A stretch of DNA of 64,000 bases. Source: Stenotrophomonas rhizophila (GTDB lineage Bacteria; Pseudomonadota; Gammaproteobacteria; Xanthomonadales; Xanthomonadaceae). The stretch lies in assembly GCF_003651185.1 (NCBI RefSeq), contig NZ_RCDC01000004.1, positions 2,156,659 through 2,220,658 of the forward strand, in the 5' to 3' direction. The notes under the pieces were generated by a model, which ran no database searches, was not told the origin of the DNA, and worked only from the letters and a program-made list of their open reading frames with translations. The position numbers and the translations under genes are program-made. Shown piece after piece: positions 51,210 to 60,239 of this stretch. Positions within the stretch are counted from its first letter, which is position 1. Each line of letters begins with the position of its first letter.

Positions 51210-53363
51210 GTTGCTGCTGAAACTGACCGGTACGCTGATCGTGGCCTGCCCGCCGTTGATCAGGTTCACCCCGACATTCACCGCGTTGGCGCCCACCGCG
51301 CCGCCACTGGCCGCTGCGCAGGTGCTGCCACTGGTGGCGCTGCAGGTCCAGGCGCCACGCAGCGTGGTGCCGCCGGGCAGGCTGTCGGTGACCACGGCGT
51401 TGGTGACGGCATCCGGGCCGTCGTTGCGCACCAGCAAGGTGTAGGTGGCGGTGCCGCCCGGTGTGTAGCTGCCGCTGCCGTCGGTCTTGGTGATCGACAG
51501 ATCCGCCTGGCGCGTTCGATTGGTGATCCGGCAGACCAGTGTCACCGCGGTGGCGGTCATCGCTGGCGCCTGCAGCGTGAAACTGCCGCCGCTGCCCGAG
51601 GACACCACGGTGTTGTTCTGGTCCGTGCACTGCCAGGTGCTGGCATAGCGGGTCAGCGTGGTGCCGGCTGCGGCGGCTTCGGCCAGGGCGTAGCTACCGC
51701 CGGGGACAGTGATCACCGCCGCGGTGGCACCGTTGTTGCCGACATTGGTGGCCGAACCGACGGTGCTGCCGTTGTAGGTGATGGACAGATTGAACCGCCC
51801 GCTATCGCTGGTCGGCTGCAGGTCCTTGACCAGCTGCACTGTCGCCGCGCACGCCTGGGTAATGCCTTCCACGGTGAAGACCGCTTGGCCGATGCGGATG
51901 CCGAGCAGGCCCAGCAGGTTGTCGACCACCCCGCCGAGCACGGCGGTCAGTACCGGCGTGACCAGCGCATTGACCTGCGTGCGGATCGGGGTGAGCAGCA
52001 CGTTGACGATGCCGTTGACGAGGTCCGCCACCGGCAGCGGCAACGCGATGCCACCCAGCAGTGTCACCGTGGGATTGCCGCTGGTGACCTGGATGCTGAG
52101 TGAATTGACCAGGGTGGAGACCATGGTCGCCGCACTGACCGTGCCGGCATTCAACGTGCGTGTCTGCGGATACGGGCCGGTGAAGCTGGCGCTCTGCAGC
52201 CCGGGGGTGGCAGTGGCGAAACTGCGGATGCTGACCGTCAGCGGGACGGTGATGTCAGCGATCGGCGTGAGCAGCCCCAACACGTTGGCCGACACCCGCA
52301 CCCGCACGCTGAGCGAGGTCAGCGTGGCCGCACTCAGCGCTGTATCGGTCAGCACTGTGCTGCGGTTGAAGAACGTCGCATCGCTGATCTGTCCGACATA
52401 CAGGTTCACCAGGCCCGGCCGCGCCTGCAGCGTGACCGCGTTGCCGACCAGGTTGATCGCCGAGATCGACCCTTCCGCGCGAGCGACATCGGCGTAGACC
52501 TGCAGATGCAGGACATCGGCAGTGACGCTGGTGTTGGACAGGCTGACGCCCAGCAGATTCAGCCCATTGAGCGCTGCCGAGAGCGTGCCGGTGTTCAACC
52601 CCTGTACCAGATCCAGATCCAGCTTGATGCGGATCGCCGCGCTGTGGAAGGCAGCCCCTGCGGCACCGCAGGTGTAGACCGGCGGTTCCACCGCCTGCAG
52701 CCACAGGCGCACATTGGCGACGCCATTGAGGCCGAGCGCAGCGGTGTTGACCGTGATCGGGGCAGGTGTGGTGAGGACGTTGCGGAAGTTGTAAAGCTGC
52801 ACGCCGCCAGTGAGCAGGTCCAGCACGTTGAGCCGCACGGTCGCCAGCGAGCCGGTCGGGAGCGCGATCTGCAGGATGTCCGCCAGGCGGATGCTGCCGC
52901 TCGTGCCCGCCACGCCGAGCGGCAACGCGTTGAGCACGTTGGCGGCCGCGGTCTGCCCGTCGGCCTGCAACACCTGCACCATTGCCGCACGCAGTTGCCC
53001 CAGGGTGATATTGGCGTTGAGCACTTGGCTGGGGTCACTGACCACCACGCCGCCGTTGAGCTGGGTCAGCAGCGCGTTGAGATTGATGTTGGCGCCGGCC
53101 AGGTTGTTCCAGTCGGCCACGCTGAGATTCAGCGTGGTGCCAGGCAGCAGTGCGCCGAACAGCAGATTGAGGATGGGGCTCTGCGTGGAATCAATCGAGG
53201 CCAGGCGGGGCCCGGCGCTCACGCACGCACCGGCCGTGCAGGCCGATTGCGCACTGGCAGAAGAAATACCCGCACTTAATGCGATCAACATCACAAATAA
53301 CAGCGAAAACGCCCTCAAGCTGAATCGCCGTAACGCTGACTTCACACCAGTAACTCTATCCAT
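51195..53363 (-). CDS. Exported DUF11-containing companion protein, first gene of adhesin operon
   Basis: The 722-residue protein has a signal peptide (FSLLFVMLIALSAGISSASA-QS). A long beta-rich region (about 40-500) follows with LNLSVADWNNLAGANINLNALL and repeated LxLxxxLxG text of unknown family. Then come a prealbumin-like segment (SGRFNLSITYNGSTV) and a C-terminal DUF11-type domain (ADLSITKTDGSGSYTPGGTATYTLLVRNDGPDAVTNAVVTD in pieces). It stops at SFSSNPGAY, before the usual NTATV strand of DUF11. The ATG at 53363 has GGGGA upstream. It is the promoter-proximal gene, divergent from the XRE regulator. Confidence 0.8.
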   Translation of the reverse strand: MDRVTGVKSALRRFSLRAFSLLFVMLIALSAGISSASAQSACTAGACVSAGPRLASIDSTQSPILNLLFGALLPGTTLNLSVADWNNLAGANINLNALLTQLNGGVVVSDPSQVLNANITLGQLRAAMVQVLQADGQTAAANVLNALPLGVAGTSGSIRLADILQIALPTGSLATVRLNVLDLLTGGVQLYNFRNVLTTPAPITVNTAALGLNGVANVRLWLQAVEPPVYTCGAAGAAFHSAAIRIKLDLDLVQGLNTGTLSAALNGLNLLGVSLSNTSVTADVLHLQVYADVARAEGSISAINLVGNAVTLQARPGLVNLYVGQISDATFFNRSTVLTDTALSAATLTSLSVRVRVSANVLGLLTPIADITVPLTVSIRSFATATPGLQSASFTGPYPQTRTLNAGTVSAATMVSTLVNSLSIQVTSGNPTVTLLGGIALPLPVADLVNGIVNVLLTPIRTQVNALVTPVLTAVLGGVVDNLLGLLGIRIGQAVFTVEGITQACAATVQLVKDLQPTSDSGRFNLSITYNGSTVGSATNVGNNGATAAVITVPGGSYALAEAAAAGTTLTRYASTWQCTDQNNTVVSSGSGGSFTLQAPAMTATAVTLVCRITNRTRQADLSITKTDGSGSYTPGGTATYTLLVRNDGPDAVTNAVVTDSLPGGTTLRGAWTCSATSGSTCAAASGGAVGANAVNVGVNLINGGQATISVPVSFSSNPGAY

Positions 53364-53690
53364 CGGCCATCCCCTGCGTCCTGGCCGAAGCGGTCTTTCA
53401 CGGGCCGGTGGGTACCGACCATGATCGACAGGGCATCGGCCTGCTTCCGATGTTTTGGATGTCCCGGCGCATCATGGCCGGCTTGAGGGATTAACTACGT
53501 GCACGGATGAAAACCGTCAAACCGGCCACATCGTGCACAGGGGGAAGTTTCACTGTCGCCCGTCGGATTATCGGTGGAGCGATTGCAGCGACAAGGCCGG
53601 CAAGCAGTTCTGTACAGGCGGAGAAAAGAATCACTGCCCGGTAAGTATCGATAACCATCCACTGTTCAAGGAACGAGAGAGGGGAAGGCC
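53364..53690. promoter_or_regulatory. Divergent control region of the adhesin operon and XRE gene
   Basis: These 327 bases hold both promoters. Two direct copies CGTGCAC(G/A)G at 53498-53506 and 53532-53540, each with a GTGCAC palindrome, are 34 bp apart (about three helical turns) and are candidate operator sites. A stem CATCGG-N7-CCGATG followed by TTTT on the + strand lies at 53434-53456 and could act as a terminator or attenuator. No gene is supported here. Confidence 0.45.
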
Positions 53691-54050
53691 ATGTTGGCGA
53701 TGTCGGATCGGATTCGCGCAGCACGCACCAGCGCAGGGATGTCACAAACGCAGTTGGCAGTGGAAACCGGGGTCAAGCGCAGTGCCGTAGCGCAGTGGGA
53801 ACGCCGTGGAGGTACCCACCCGAGCGTGTCGCATCTGGCACATATCGCCATCTGTACGCGAGTGCGCTTCGAATGGTTGGCCACAGGCCGCGGCGTGTGC
53901 AAAGCCAGCGGGGAGGAACTGACGGTGACCGCGCCCGCACAGGATTACGTGCGCGATGATCTGGAGGGCAACGTTCTGTCGCTGCTGCGGCGCCTGCCAC
54001 CGCGCAAGCGGCAGGTAGCGCAATCCATCATCGAGATGCTGGCCGTCTAG
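53691..54050 (+). CDS. XRE-family transcriptional regulator
   Basis: The 119-residue protein has an N-terminal Cro/CI-type helix-turn-helix (about residues 5-62): SDRIRAARTSAGMSQTQLA, ETGVKRSAVAQWERRGGTHPSVSHLAHIA. A short C-terminal part contains DDLEGNVLSLLRRLPPRKRQVAQSIIEML. AGGGGAAGG precedes ATG 53691; ATG 53700 is an alternative. Divergent from the adhesin operon, it is a natural candidate for its regulator (inference). Its end is only 17 bases from the convergent ung stop. Confidence 0.9.
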   Translation: MLAMSDRIRAARTSAGMSQTQLAVETGVKRSAVAQWERRGGTHPSVSHLAHIAICTRVRFEWLATGRGVCKASGEELTVTAPAQDYVRDDLEGNVLSLLRRLPPRKRQVAQSIIEMLAV

Positions 54051-54067
54051 ACGACGACCGCCAGTGA

Positions 54068-54787
54068 TTACGCCGCCGGCTCCAGCGCGGCACGCGGCGG
54101 CAGCGACCAGTCGATGCGATCGTGGCCACGGCGCTGCAGGTATTCGTTGGCCATCGAGAAATGGCGGCAGCCGAGGAAGCCGCGATGCGCCGACAGCGGC
54201 GAAGGATGCGGCGCCTTGAGCACGCGGTGCCGGCCGGTATCGATGACCTTGCCCTTCTGCTGGGCGTAGCTGCCCCATAGGAGAAACACCAGGCCTTCGC
54301 GCTCGCGGTTGAGGGTGTCCACCACGTGATCGGTGAAGCCCTCCCAGCCGCGCCGTTGATGCGAGCCGGCGTTGCCCGCTTCCACGGTCAGCACCGCATT
54401 GAGCAGCAGCACCCCGCGGTGCGCCCACGGCAACAGGCAGCCATGGTCCGGGCGCGGAATGCCCAGATCGGCCTCGATCTCTTTGTAGATGTTCAGCAGC
54501 GATGGCGGCACCGGTACGCCCGGCATGACCGAGAAACTCAGGCCATGGGCCTGGCCATACCCGTGATACGGATCCTGGCCGAGAATGACCACCTTGACCT
54601 GATCGAAGGGCGTGGCGTCGAACGCGGCGAAGATCTGCGGGCCGGGGGGAAACACCTGGGCACCGGCGGCCTTGCGCTGGCGCAGGAACGCGGACAGTTC
54701 CCGCATCTCCGGGCGCAGCAGGTAATCACCGATACGCGTCTTCCAGCTCGCTTCGAGCTGGATGCTGGGCACTACATCGTCATTCAT
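54068..54787 (-). CDS. ung: Uracil-DNA glycosylase
   Basis: The 239-residue family 1 enzyme excises uracil from DNA in base excision repair. The water-activating motif [22 protein letters not shown] contains catalytic Asp72, [11 protein letters not shown] follows, and the minor-groove intercalation loop [20 protein letters not shown] contains His194. Its start overlaps the stop of the receiver-protein gene (ATGA), so it is the last gene of the ftsE-ftsX-receiver-ung transcription unit. Confidence 0.98.
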   Translation of the reverse strand: MNDDVVPSIQLEASWKTRIGDYLLRPEMRELSAFLRQRKAAGAQVFPPGPQIFAAFDATPFDQVKVVILGQDPYHGYGQAHGLSFSVMPGVPVPPSLLNIYKEIEADLGIPRPDHGCLLPWAHRGVLLLNAVLTVEAGNAGSHQRRGWEGFTDHVVDTLNREREGLVFLLWGSYAQQKGKVIDTGRHRVLKAPHPSPLSAHRGFLGCRHFSMANEYLQRRGHDRIDWSLPPRAALEPAA

Positions 54788-55626
54788 CGCACGACAGGCT
54801 TTTCGTTGAGGCGGGACAGGCGCAGCTGGAACAGCACCTTGGTGATGAGCAGACGCTCTTCGATCGGCTTCTGCACCAGATCGTTGGCACCGGCCTGGAG
54901 CAGGCCGGACTGGTTGTGCGGGTTGCCGTCGCCGGTCATGACCAGCACCGGCAGGCGGCGCTTGCCATAGCCGAAGTCCACGCGCACGCGCTGCACCACA
55001 TCGCGGCCACTGAGCTCGCCCTTGAGCGTGACATCGGTAAGCACCAGATCGATGCGGTGGCTGCTGCGGCCTAGCGACTCGGCGGTGAGCAGCGCGAACG
55101 CATCTTCGGCCGTCAACACGTGCAGCACGTTCAAGCCCTGCCGTTCGAGCATGCGCTTGGTCGCCTCGGCGACGACGCGGCTGTCTTCGACATACAGGAT
55201 CGTCGCGCCCGGAATGGTCTCTGGCTGCACATAGCCACGGATGAAGGTGGCCAAGGCTTCGTGACCGAGCGCCTTGTCGAAATAATCGGTGACGTACTCG
55301 GTGAAGCGGCGCTGCTCCAGATGCTGCTGCGCATCGCCGGAGACCACGATCACCGGCACGTAGGCCTGGCCGGCCGCGTCGCGCACGATGCGCGCCAGGT
55401 CGAGCCCGTCGCCATCGCTCAGGGTGAGCGAGGTGGTGACCAGGCTGACCGGTCCGGCATCCAGCGCCGCACGCGCCTCGGCGATGCTCGCGCAGCCCAC
55501 CACGTCCACTGCCGGCAGTTCGCGTTGCAGCACATCGGCAATCAGCTTGCGGACCAGCTTGGAGCCGTCGACGACCATCACGCGCGGTGCGTCGTCGGCG
55601 AGGTGCTTGAGGGCTTGCGGACGCAT
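54784..55626 (-). CDS. Double-receiver response regulator with degenerate first domain
   Basis: The 280-residue protein is two tandem REC domains with no output domain. The second (about 142-270) is complete: VEDSR acidic pair, phospho-acceptor Asp198 in [15 protein letters not shown] and the KP pair QKPI. The first (about 14-135) has Ser66 where Asp is expected ([13 protein letters not shown]) and VVDGS in place of VDD, so it probably cannot be phosphorylated normally, though Lys118 remains. It starts seven bases after the ftsX stop and overlaps ung. It probably acts by protein contact, for example on a cyclase or chemotaxis-type partner (inference). Confidence 0.88.
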   Translation of the reverse strand: MRPQALKHLADDAPRVMVVDGSKLVRKLIADVLQRELPAVDVVGCASIAEARAALDAGPVSLVTTSLTLSDGDGLDLARIVRDAAGQAYVPVIVVSGDAQQHLEQRRFTEYVTDYFDKALGHEALATFIRGYVQPETIPGATILYVEDSRVVAEATKRMLERQGLNVLHVLTAEDAFALLTAESLGRSSHRIDLVLTDVTLKGELSGRDVVQRVRVDFGYGKRRLPVLVMTGDGNPHNQSGLLQAGANDLVQKPIEERLLITKVLFQLRLSRLNEKPVVR

Positions 55627-55633
55627 GCGGGCC

Positions 55634-56584
55634 TCAGGTTTCGGTCGGGCGGGTCTGGCGCAGGAAATGCCCCGTCACCAGCCAGGCGCCCAGCCAGCCC
55701 AGCACCACGGTGCCGAGCAGCACGAACGAGGAATGCAGCAGGTCCAGCCCGTGCAGCACGAACGGGCTGCCGTAACTCTGCGAGAGCGCGGCCAACGGCG
55801 GGCGCAGCGCCAGCCCGGCCGCACCGATCAGCGCCAGCGCGACGGCACCGGCCCCCAGGCCGTACCACGCGCCCAGATACAGGAACGGGCGGCGGATGAA
55901 GCCATCGCTGGCGCCCAGCAGCTGCAGCACGCCGATCTCATCGCGGCGGGCCTGGATGTCCAGGCGCACGGTGTTGCCGACCACCAGCGCGGCACCGAGG
56001 CCGAGCAGCACCGACAGCACCTGCACCAGGCGCGTACCGAAGCCCAGCCAGCCATCCAGGCGTTTGCGCCACAGCGCATCATGCTGGACCAGATCGGCCT
56101 GCGGCAGGCCTTCCAGCGACTGCGCCAGGCGCGCGTCGTCGGCACCCTCGCCCGGGGTGACGATCAACAGGGTCGGCAGTGGATTGTCATGCAGCGCATC
56201 GATCGCTTCACCCAGCCCGGCACTTTCGCGCAGCTCGGCCAGACCCTGCTCCGGGGTCTGCACGGTGACGTTGGCCACATCGGCGCGGCCGCGCAGGGTC
56301 TCGGCGACCTGGCGGGCCGCATCGGTACCGGCATCGGTCTTGAGGAACAGGTTGATGTCGCGCGACTGCTGCACGCTGCCGGCGAAGTGCTTGAGGTTGT
56401 CCAGCGCGATCGACAGGCCCAGCGGCAGGGCCAGCGCGAGCGCCATCACCATCACGGTGAGCAGGGTCGCCCACGGCTTGCGCCACGCACGGCCGAGGCT
56501 GAAGACCACGCTGTGGCCGTGATGGTGCAGCCACACGCCCAAGCGCGACGGCGCGGCGGTTTCTTTGGTCACCGGAGTAGTCAT
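55634..56584 (-). CDS. ftsX: Cell-division ABC-type protein FtsX, permease-like subunit
   Basis: This 316-residue inner-membrane protein of the divisome activates septal peptidoglycan hydrolysis via EnvC-like partners. It has a basic N-terminus, span 1 (WATLLTVMVMALALALPLGLSI), a periplasmic domain (DINLFLKTDAGTDAARQVAETLRG) and three further spans from about residue 190 (VQVLSVLLGLGAALVVGNTV and on) with the DIQARRDEIGVLQLLGASDGFIRRPFL coupling segment. It overlaps ftsE by four bases (ATGA). Confidence 0.96.
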   Translation of the reverse strand: MTTPVTKETAAPSRLGVWLHHHGHSVVFSLGRAWRKPWATLLTVMVMALALALPLGLSIALDNLKHFAGSVQQSRDINLFLKTDAGTDAARQVAETLRGRADVANVTVQTPEQGLAELRESAGLGEAIDALHDNPLPTLLIVTPGEGADDARLAQSLEGLPQADLVQHDALWRKRLDGWLGFGTRLVQVLSVLLGLGAALVVGNTVRLDIQARRDEIGVLQLLGASDGFIRRPFLYLGAWYGLGAGAVALALIGAAGLALRPPLAALSQSYGSPFVLHGLDLLHSSFVLLGTVVLGWLGAWLVTGHFLRQTRPTET

Positions 56585-57267
56585 TCGGCCAGGTCCTGCG
56601 GCGAGATGTCATCGACCAGGCGGCCGTGATCCAGGATCAGCACGCGCTTGCGCATGCGCCGCAGCAGGGCCAGGTCGTGGCTGACCACCAGCACGCTGGT
56701 ACCGCGATCGGGCAGTTCGGCAAACAACGCCATGATTTCCGCCGCCAACGTGGGATCGAGATTGCCGGTGGGCTCATCGGCGACCAGCAGCGTGGGCTCG
56801 CCGACGATCGCACGGGCGATGCCGACGCGCTGCTGTTCACCGGCCGACAGCTGCGAGGGCAGGGCTTTTTCGCGGTGGCCCAGGCCCATGCGTTCGAGTA
56901 CCGAACGCACGCGCTTGCCGATCTCGTTGCGGCGGGTGCCGCGCAGGATCAACGGCAGGGCGACGTTCTCGGCGATGCTGCGGTCCATCAGCAGGCGATG
57001 GTCCTGGTACACCGCACCGACCTCGCGCCGATGCCGCGGAATACTCCCGCCGCGCACCTTCAGCAGGTTGCGCTCATTGAAGATCACCGCGCCGCGGCTG
57101 GGCCGCTCGTCGAGATGGATCAACTTGAGCAGGGTGCTCTTGCCCGCACCGGAATGGCCGGTGACGAACAGCATTTCCCCGGGGGCGACATCGAAGCTGA
57201 CGTCCACCAGTGCCTGGTGGCCGCCGGCATATTGTTTGCTGACATTGTCAAAACGCAGGACGCTCAT
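56581..57267 (-). CDS. ftsE: Cell-division ATP-binding protein FtsE
   Basis: The 228-residue ABC ATPase of the FtsEX complex has Walker A GHSGAGKST, signature LSAGEQQRVGIARA, Walker B LLVADEPTGNLD and the switch His in VVSHD. The N-terminus MSVLRFDNVSKQYAGG is standard. The ATG at 57267 is used; a longer upstream frame has no support. The SMAG pair at 57329-57400 separates it from rhlB upstream. Confidence 0.97.
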   Translation of the reverse strand: MSVLRFDNVSKQYAGGHQALVDVSFDVAPGEMLFVTGHSGAGKSTLLKLIHLDERPSRGAVIFNERNLLKVRGGSIPRHRREVGAVYQDHRLLMDRSIAENVALPLILRGTRRNEIGKRVRSVLERMGLGHREKALPSQLSAGEQQRVGIARAIVGEPTLLVADEPTGNLDPTLAAEIMALFAELPDRGTSVLVVSHDLALLRRMRKRVLILDHGRLVDDISPQDLAE

Positions 57268-57328
57268 TCCCTGATTATGCAGGACGAGGGTGGCGCGTAG
57301 GTAACGGCAACCTGATGGGGCGCTGATC

Positions 57329-57400
57329 GGTAGTGCCGGCCGCTGGCCGGCTCCCCGTACTGCCTGCACCGTGCAGCGCCGGCCAGCGGCCGGCACTACC
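57329..57400. repeat. Inverted pair of SMAG-type REP elements
   Basis: The unit at 57329-57351 begins GGTAGTGCCGGCCGCTGG. The unit at 57378-57400 is its exact 23-base reverse complement, ending GGCACTACC. Each unit has an internal GCCGGCC/GGCCGGC stem, and the two can also pair with each other. This is the clearest SMAG dimer in the window, between rhlB and ftsE. Confidence 0.85.
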
Positions 57401-57418
57401 CGTGAATCGGCAACAGGA

Positions 57419-59128
57419 TCAGCTGCCGGAGAGCATCCGGCGGATCTTGCGGCCCAGGCGCGTCAGGAACGAGGCGCCCGGATCGGCGGCAGGCGTGCCG
57501 CGCATCGGCTTGGCCGTCACCTGCACCGGGGTCACCGGGCCGGTCGCTGCGGCGCCCTCGGCACCTTCGACCGGACGGCCGTGGCGACGACGACGACGCT
57601 TGCGCGGCGCGCGCTCACCTTCCACCGCCGGGCTGCCATCGGCAGACGGCGCGGCGGTCGGGGCCAGCTGCGGCTTGACCTCGGCATCGACGGCGGCGAC
57701 CGGCGGCTCGCCTTCCACGCGCGGCTTGCGCTCGCGACGCGGCTTGCCATCGGCACTGCGCTCGCCCGGTGCACGGCGTTCGCCACGGCCACCGGCCGGC
57801 TTGCCGCCACGGCTGCTGCCACCGCCACGACGCTGCTCTTCGGCGGCACGCGCTTCGCGTGCTTCGCGGAAGATCTGGCCGACGCTTTCGTTCTCGTCGC
57901 CCTCGGCATCACCCTCGCCTTCCGGCGACGGTGCACGCGGCGCGCGCGGGATCGGGGTCAGGATTTCGCTGGTGACCGGCTCGACCGGGATCTTCTGCTC
58001 GATGTAAGCCTCGATGTCCGGCAGGCCCATCGCGTAGCGCTCGCACGCAAAGCTGATCGCATCGCCTTCTTCGCCCAGGCGCGCGGTGCGGCCGATGCGG
58101 TGCACGTAGTCTTCCGCATCGAACGGCAGATCGTAGTTGTAGACGTACTTGATGCCGTCGATGTGCAGGCCGCGGGCGGCGACATCGGTGGCGACCAGGA
58201 TTTCCAGCTGACCCTTCTGGAAGCGGTTGAGCAGGCTCTCACGCTTCTTCTGCGGCACATCGCCGGACAGCACGCCGACGCGGTAACCGGCCTTTTCAAG
58301 CGAACGCGCCACGCGCTCGACGAACACCTTGGTGTTGACGAACACCATGGTGCGGGCGCCTTCGCTGCGCGAGAGCAGGCCCAGCAGCAGCGGAATCTTC
58401 TCTTCGTCGGCCGGGAAATAGATGCGCTGGCGCACGCGGGCGGCGGTAATGGATTCGCTCTCCACCACCAGCTTCTGCGGCTCGTTCATGTGCTCGTAGG
58501 CCAGCTCCAGCACGCGATGGCTGAGCGTGGCGCTGAACAGCAGCGTCTGGCGCGTGCTGCGCTCGGGCATGCGGCGCAGCAGGAAGCGGATGTCCTTGAT
58601 GAAGCCCAGGTCGAACATGCGGTCGGCTTCGTCGAGCACGCAGATTTCGCAGGCATGCAGCGAGACCACCTTGTGCTGCTTGACGTAGTCGATCAGGCGG
58701 CCCGGGGTGGCGATGATCACGTCCACGCCCTGCTGCAGGATCTCGCGCTGTTTGTCGTAGTCCACACCACCGTAGACCAGCGCGAAGCGCAGGCCGAGGT
58801 CGGAGCCGAACTTCACGGCATCCTTGTGGATCTGGATGGCCAGCTCGCGGGTCGGGGCCAGGATCAGCGCGCGCGGGTCTTCCGGCTTGCGATCGGCCAG
58901 TGCCGGGCGGGTCAGCAGGCGGTTCACCACAGCGACCAGGAAGGCCAGCGTCTTGCCGGTGCCGGTCTGGGCCTGGCCGGCGACGTCGCCGCCGGGCAGC
59001 GCGACCGGCAGGGTCAGCGCCTGGATGGGCGTGCAACGGGTGAATCCGGCTCCTTCAAGGCCGGCCTGCAGGGCCGGATGCAGCTCGAAGGAGGAGAAGG
59101 TCAAATCGGTCAGCGGTTTGTCGCTCAT
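57419..59128 (-). CDS. rhlB: DEAD-box ATP-dependent RNA helicase RhlB
   Basis: This 569-residue RNA helicase, a degradosome component in gamma-proteobacteria, has Q motif [13 protein letters not shown], motif [15 protein letters not shown], motif [41 protein letters not shown] and the HRIGRTAR motif VI. From about residue 420 a basic Arg/Gly/Pro/Ala-rich disordered tail ([20 protein letters not shown] and others) extends to the C-terminus. The ATG at 59128 gives [11 protein letters not shown]. It is divergent from trxA, keeping the rhlB-trxA-rho neighbourhood seen in E. coli. Confidence 0.96.
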   Translation of the reverse strand: MSDKPLTDLTFSSFELHPALQAGLEGAGFTRCTPIQALTLPVALPGGDVAGQAQTGTGKTLAFLVAVVNRLLTRPALADRKPEDPRALILAPTRELAIQIHKDAVKFGSDLGLRFALVYGGVDYDKQREILQQGVDVIIATPGRLIDYVKQHKVVSLHACEICVLDEADRMFDLGFIKDIRFLLRRMPERSTRQTLLFSATLSHRVLELAYEHMNEPQKLVVESESITAARVRQRIYFPADEEKIPLLLGLLSRSEGARTMVFVNTKVFVERVARSLEKAGYRVGVLSGDVPQKKRESLLNRFQKGQLEILVATDVAARGLHIDGIKYVYNYDLPFDAEDYVHRIGRTARLGEEGDAISFACERYAMGLPDIEAYIEQKIPVEPVTSEILTPIPRAPRAPSPEGEGDAEGDENESVGQIFREAREARAAEEQRRGGGSSRGGKPAGGRGERRAPGERSADGKPRRERKPRVEGEPPVAAVDAEVKPQLAPTAAPSADGSPAVEGERAPRKRRRRRHGRPVEGAEGAAATGPVTPVQVTAKPMRGTPAADPGASFLTRLGRKIRRMLSGS

Positions 59129-59687
59129 GAGTCCGTCTTGGTAAGGCCAGCCGGCAGAGGTGCGGGTGGCTTGCATCATCTTGGGGGGCACCGTCGCAAA
59201 CGGCCCCTGCGCCGGGATTGGCGGGGCCGGACTCGGGTCCAGGGCGCCGCGCAATGCCCCAGTTTAACGCAATGTCGGCGGCAAACCGGGATCACCCGTC
59301 TCTCGACCCCGTGAGAATGCCCGCCCGGCGCGCCATTACAGCGCGTTGGAGCGGCTCGCATGCGCTCTGCACCTCGTATTCACCCGCCCTGCCGCCGGTT
59401 GAACGGCGCGGCTGGCGGGGCTGGAACCGTCGTCCTGGCCCCCGCATATCAACCGGGATCGTCGCGATAACGCAGGTGGGCGATCACGGGACGCTTCTTT
59501 CCAACCAGCGTCTGTCCGGTCACGGCGATAGCGGTACACTGCGCCCCGTGAGCGTCCAGGCACCCGCCGAACGCACCGCTGGCCGCCCGCGGCCACGAGG
59601 CACCAGACGAGGGTGACGCCCGGTTGGCGTTGCCCAAATTCAACTTCCTCCGGCCCTGCCGGGTGCATTACCAGACGAGAAACCAAG
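59129..59687. other. Intergenic region between rhlB and trxA
   Basis: This 559-base divergent region must hold both promoters. TAAACT on the minus strand at 59261-59266 is a possible rhlB -10 box, and TACACT at 59535-59540 (+) a possible -10 box for the trxA transcript. From the latter, transcription would start at or next to a GTG at 59548 that opens a 22-codon frame ([20 protein letters not shown], stop at 59614-59616). The -35 elements are weak. I see no other gene or RNA here. Confidence 0.4.
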
Positions 59688-60017
59688 ATGAGCGACAAGG
59701 TTGTACATGTCGGCGACGCCGACTTTGATAGCGCAGTGCTGAATTCCAAGGAACCGGTGCTGGTCGATTTCTGGGCCGAATGGTGTGGTCCCTGCAAGAT
59801 GATCGCCCCGGCGCTGGATGAACTGGCCGACGCCTACAACGGCCGCGCCAAGATCGCCAAGGTCAACGTGGATCAGAACCGCGCCCTGGCTGCCAAGTAC
59901 CACGTGCGCTCGATCCCGATGCTGCTGGTATTCAAGGACGGCGAAGTCCAGGCGCAGCAGATCGGTGCCGTCGGCAAGGCCCAGCTGGCCGGCATGCTCG
60001 ACAAGGCCCTGGCCTGA
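59688..60017 (+). CDS. trxA: Thioredoxin 1
   Basis: This 109-residue dithiol oxidoreductase begins [20 protein letters not shown]. The active site WCGPC has Cys33 and Cys36 within [17 protein letters not shown], and the cis-Pro loop is [12 protein letters not shown]. Length equals E. coli TrxA. It lies upstream of rho, as in many proteobacteria, with a nine-bp hairpin between. Confidence 0.98.
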   Translation: MSDKVVHVGDADFDSAVLNSKEPVLVDFWAEWCGPCKMIAPALDELADAYNGRAKIAKVNVDQNRALAAKYHVRSIPMLLVFKDGEVQAQQIGAVGKAQLAGMLDKALA

Positions 60018-60025
60018 TCGCAGCG

Positions 60026-60049
60026 GGCAGCCGGCACCGTCCGGCTGCC
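60026..60049 (+). terminator. Hairpin after trxA
   Basis: GGCAGCCGG-CACCGT-CCGGCTGCC forms a perfect nine-bp stem nine bases after the trxA stop. No T-tract follows, so efficiency as an intrinsic terminator is uncertain; it may be a 3'-end stabiliser. Confidence 0.55.
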
Positions 60050-60239
60050 ACGCGGGCCCGTCGCCCGCATGAATGACCCTGCCCCACCCGGCTTGCGCGC
60101 CGCCGCGAGCCGGTGTTAGTGTCGGCATATCCGGCCGCATTCGCGCGCCGCATCTTCTGGACGCAGTTTCCTTCCAGATCCTTTCCCAACGTTCGCCGCC
60201 CTGCCGGGCGCTCGCACCTTCTAGCGAGGAATCCAGCAC

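Noticed and set aside
44444..51220. A 2258-codon open frame on the + strand opposite the giant adhesin gene
   Set aside because: It mirrors the repeat array on the other strand. Its translation is Arg/Gly/His-rich with no domains, as expected from an antisense frame in high-GC repeats.
53364..53460. Possible cyclic-di-GMP (GEMM) riboswitch in the adhesin leader
   Set aside because: I looked for the conserved GGGACGCAAAGCC-type core and the tetraloop-receptor segments and did not find them; only a fragment GACGCAGGGG is present.
57371..59314. A 647-codon + strand frame opposite rhlB
   Set aside because: RhlB motifs on the minus strand are complete; this is a GC-driven shadow frame.
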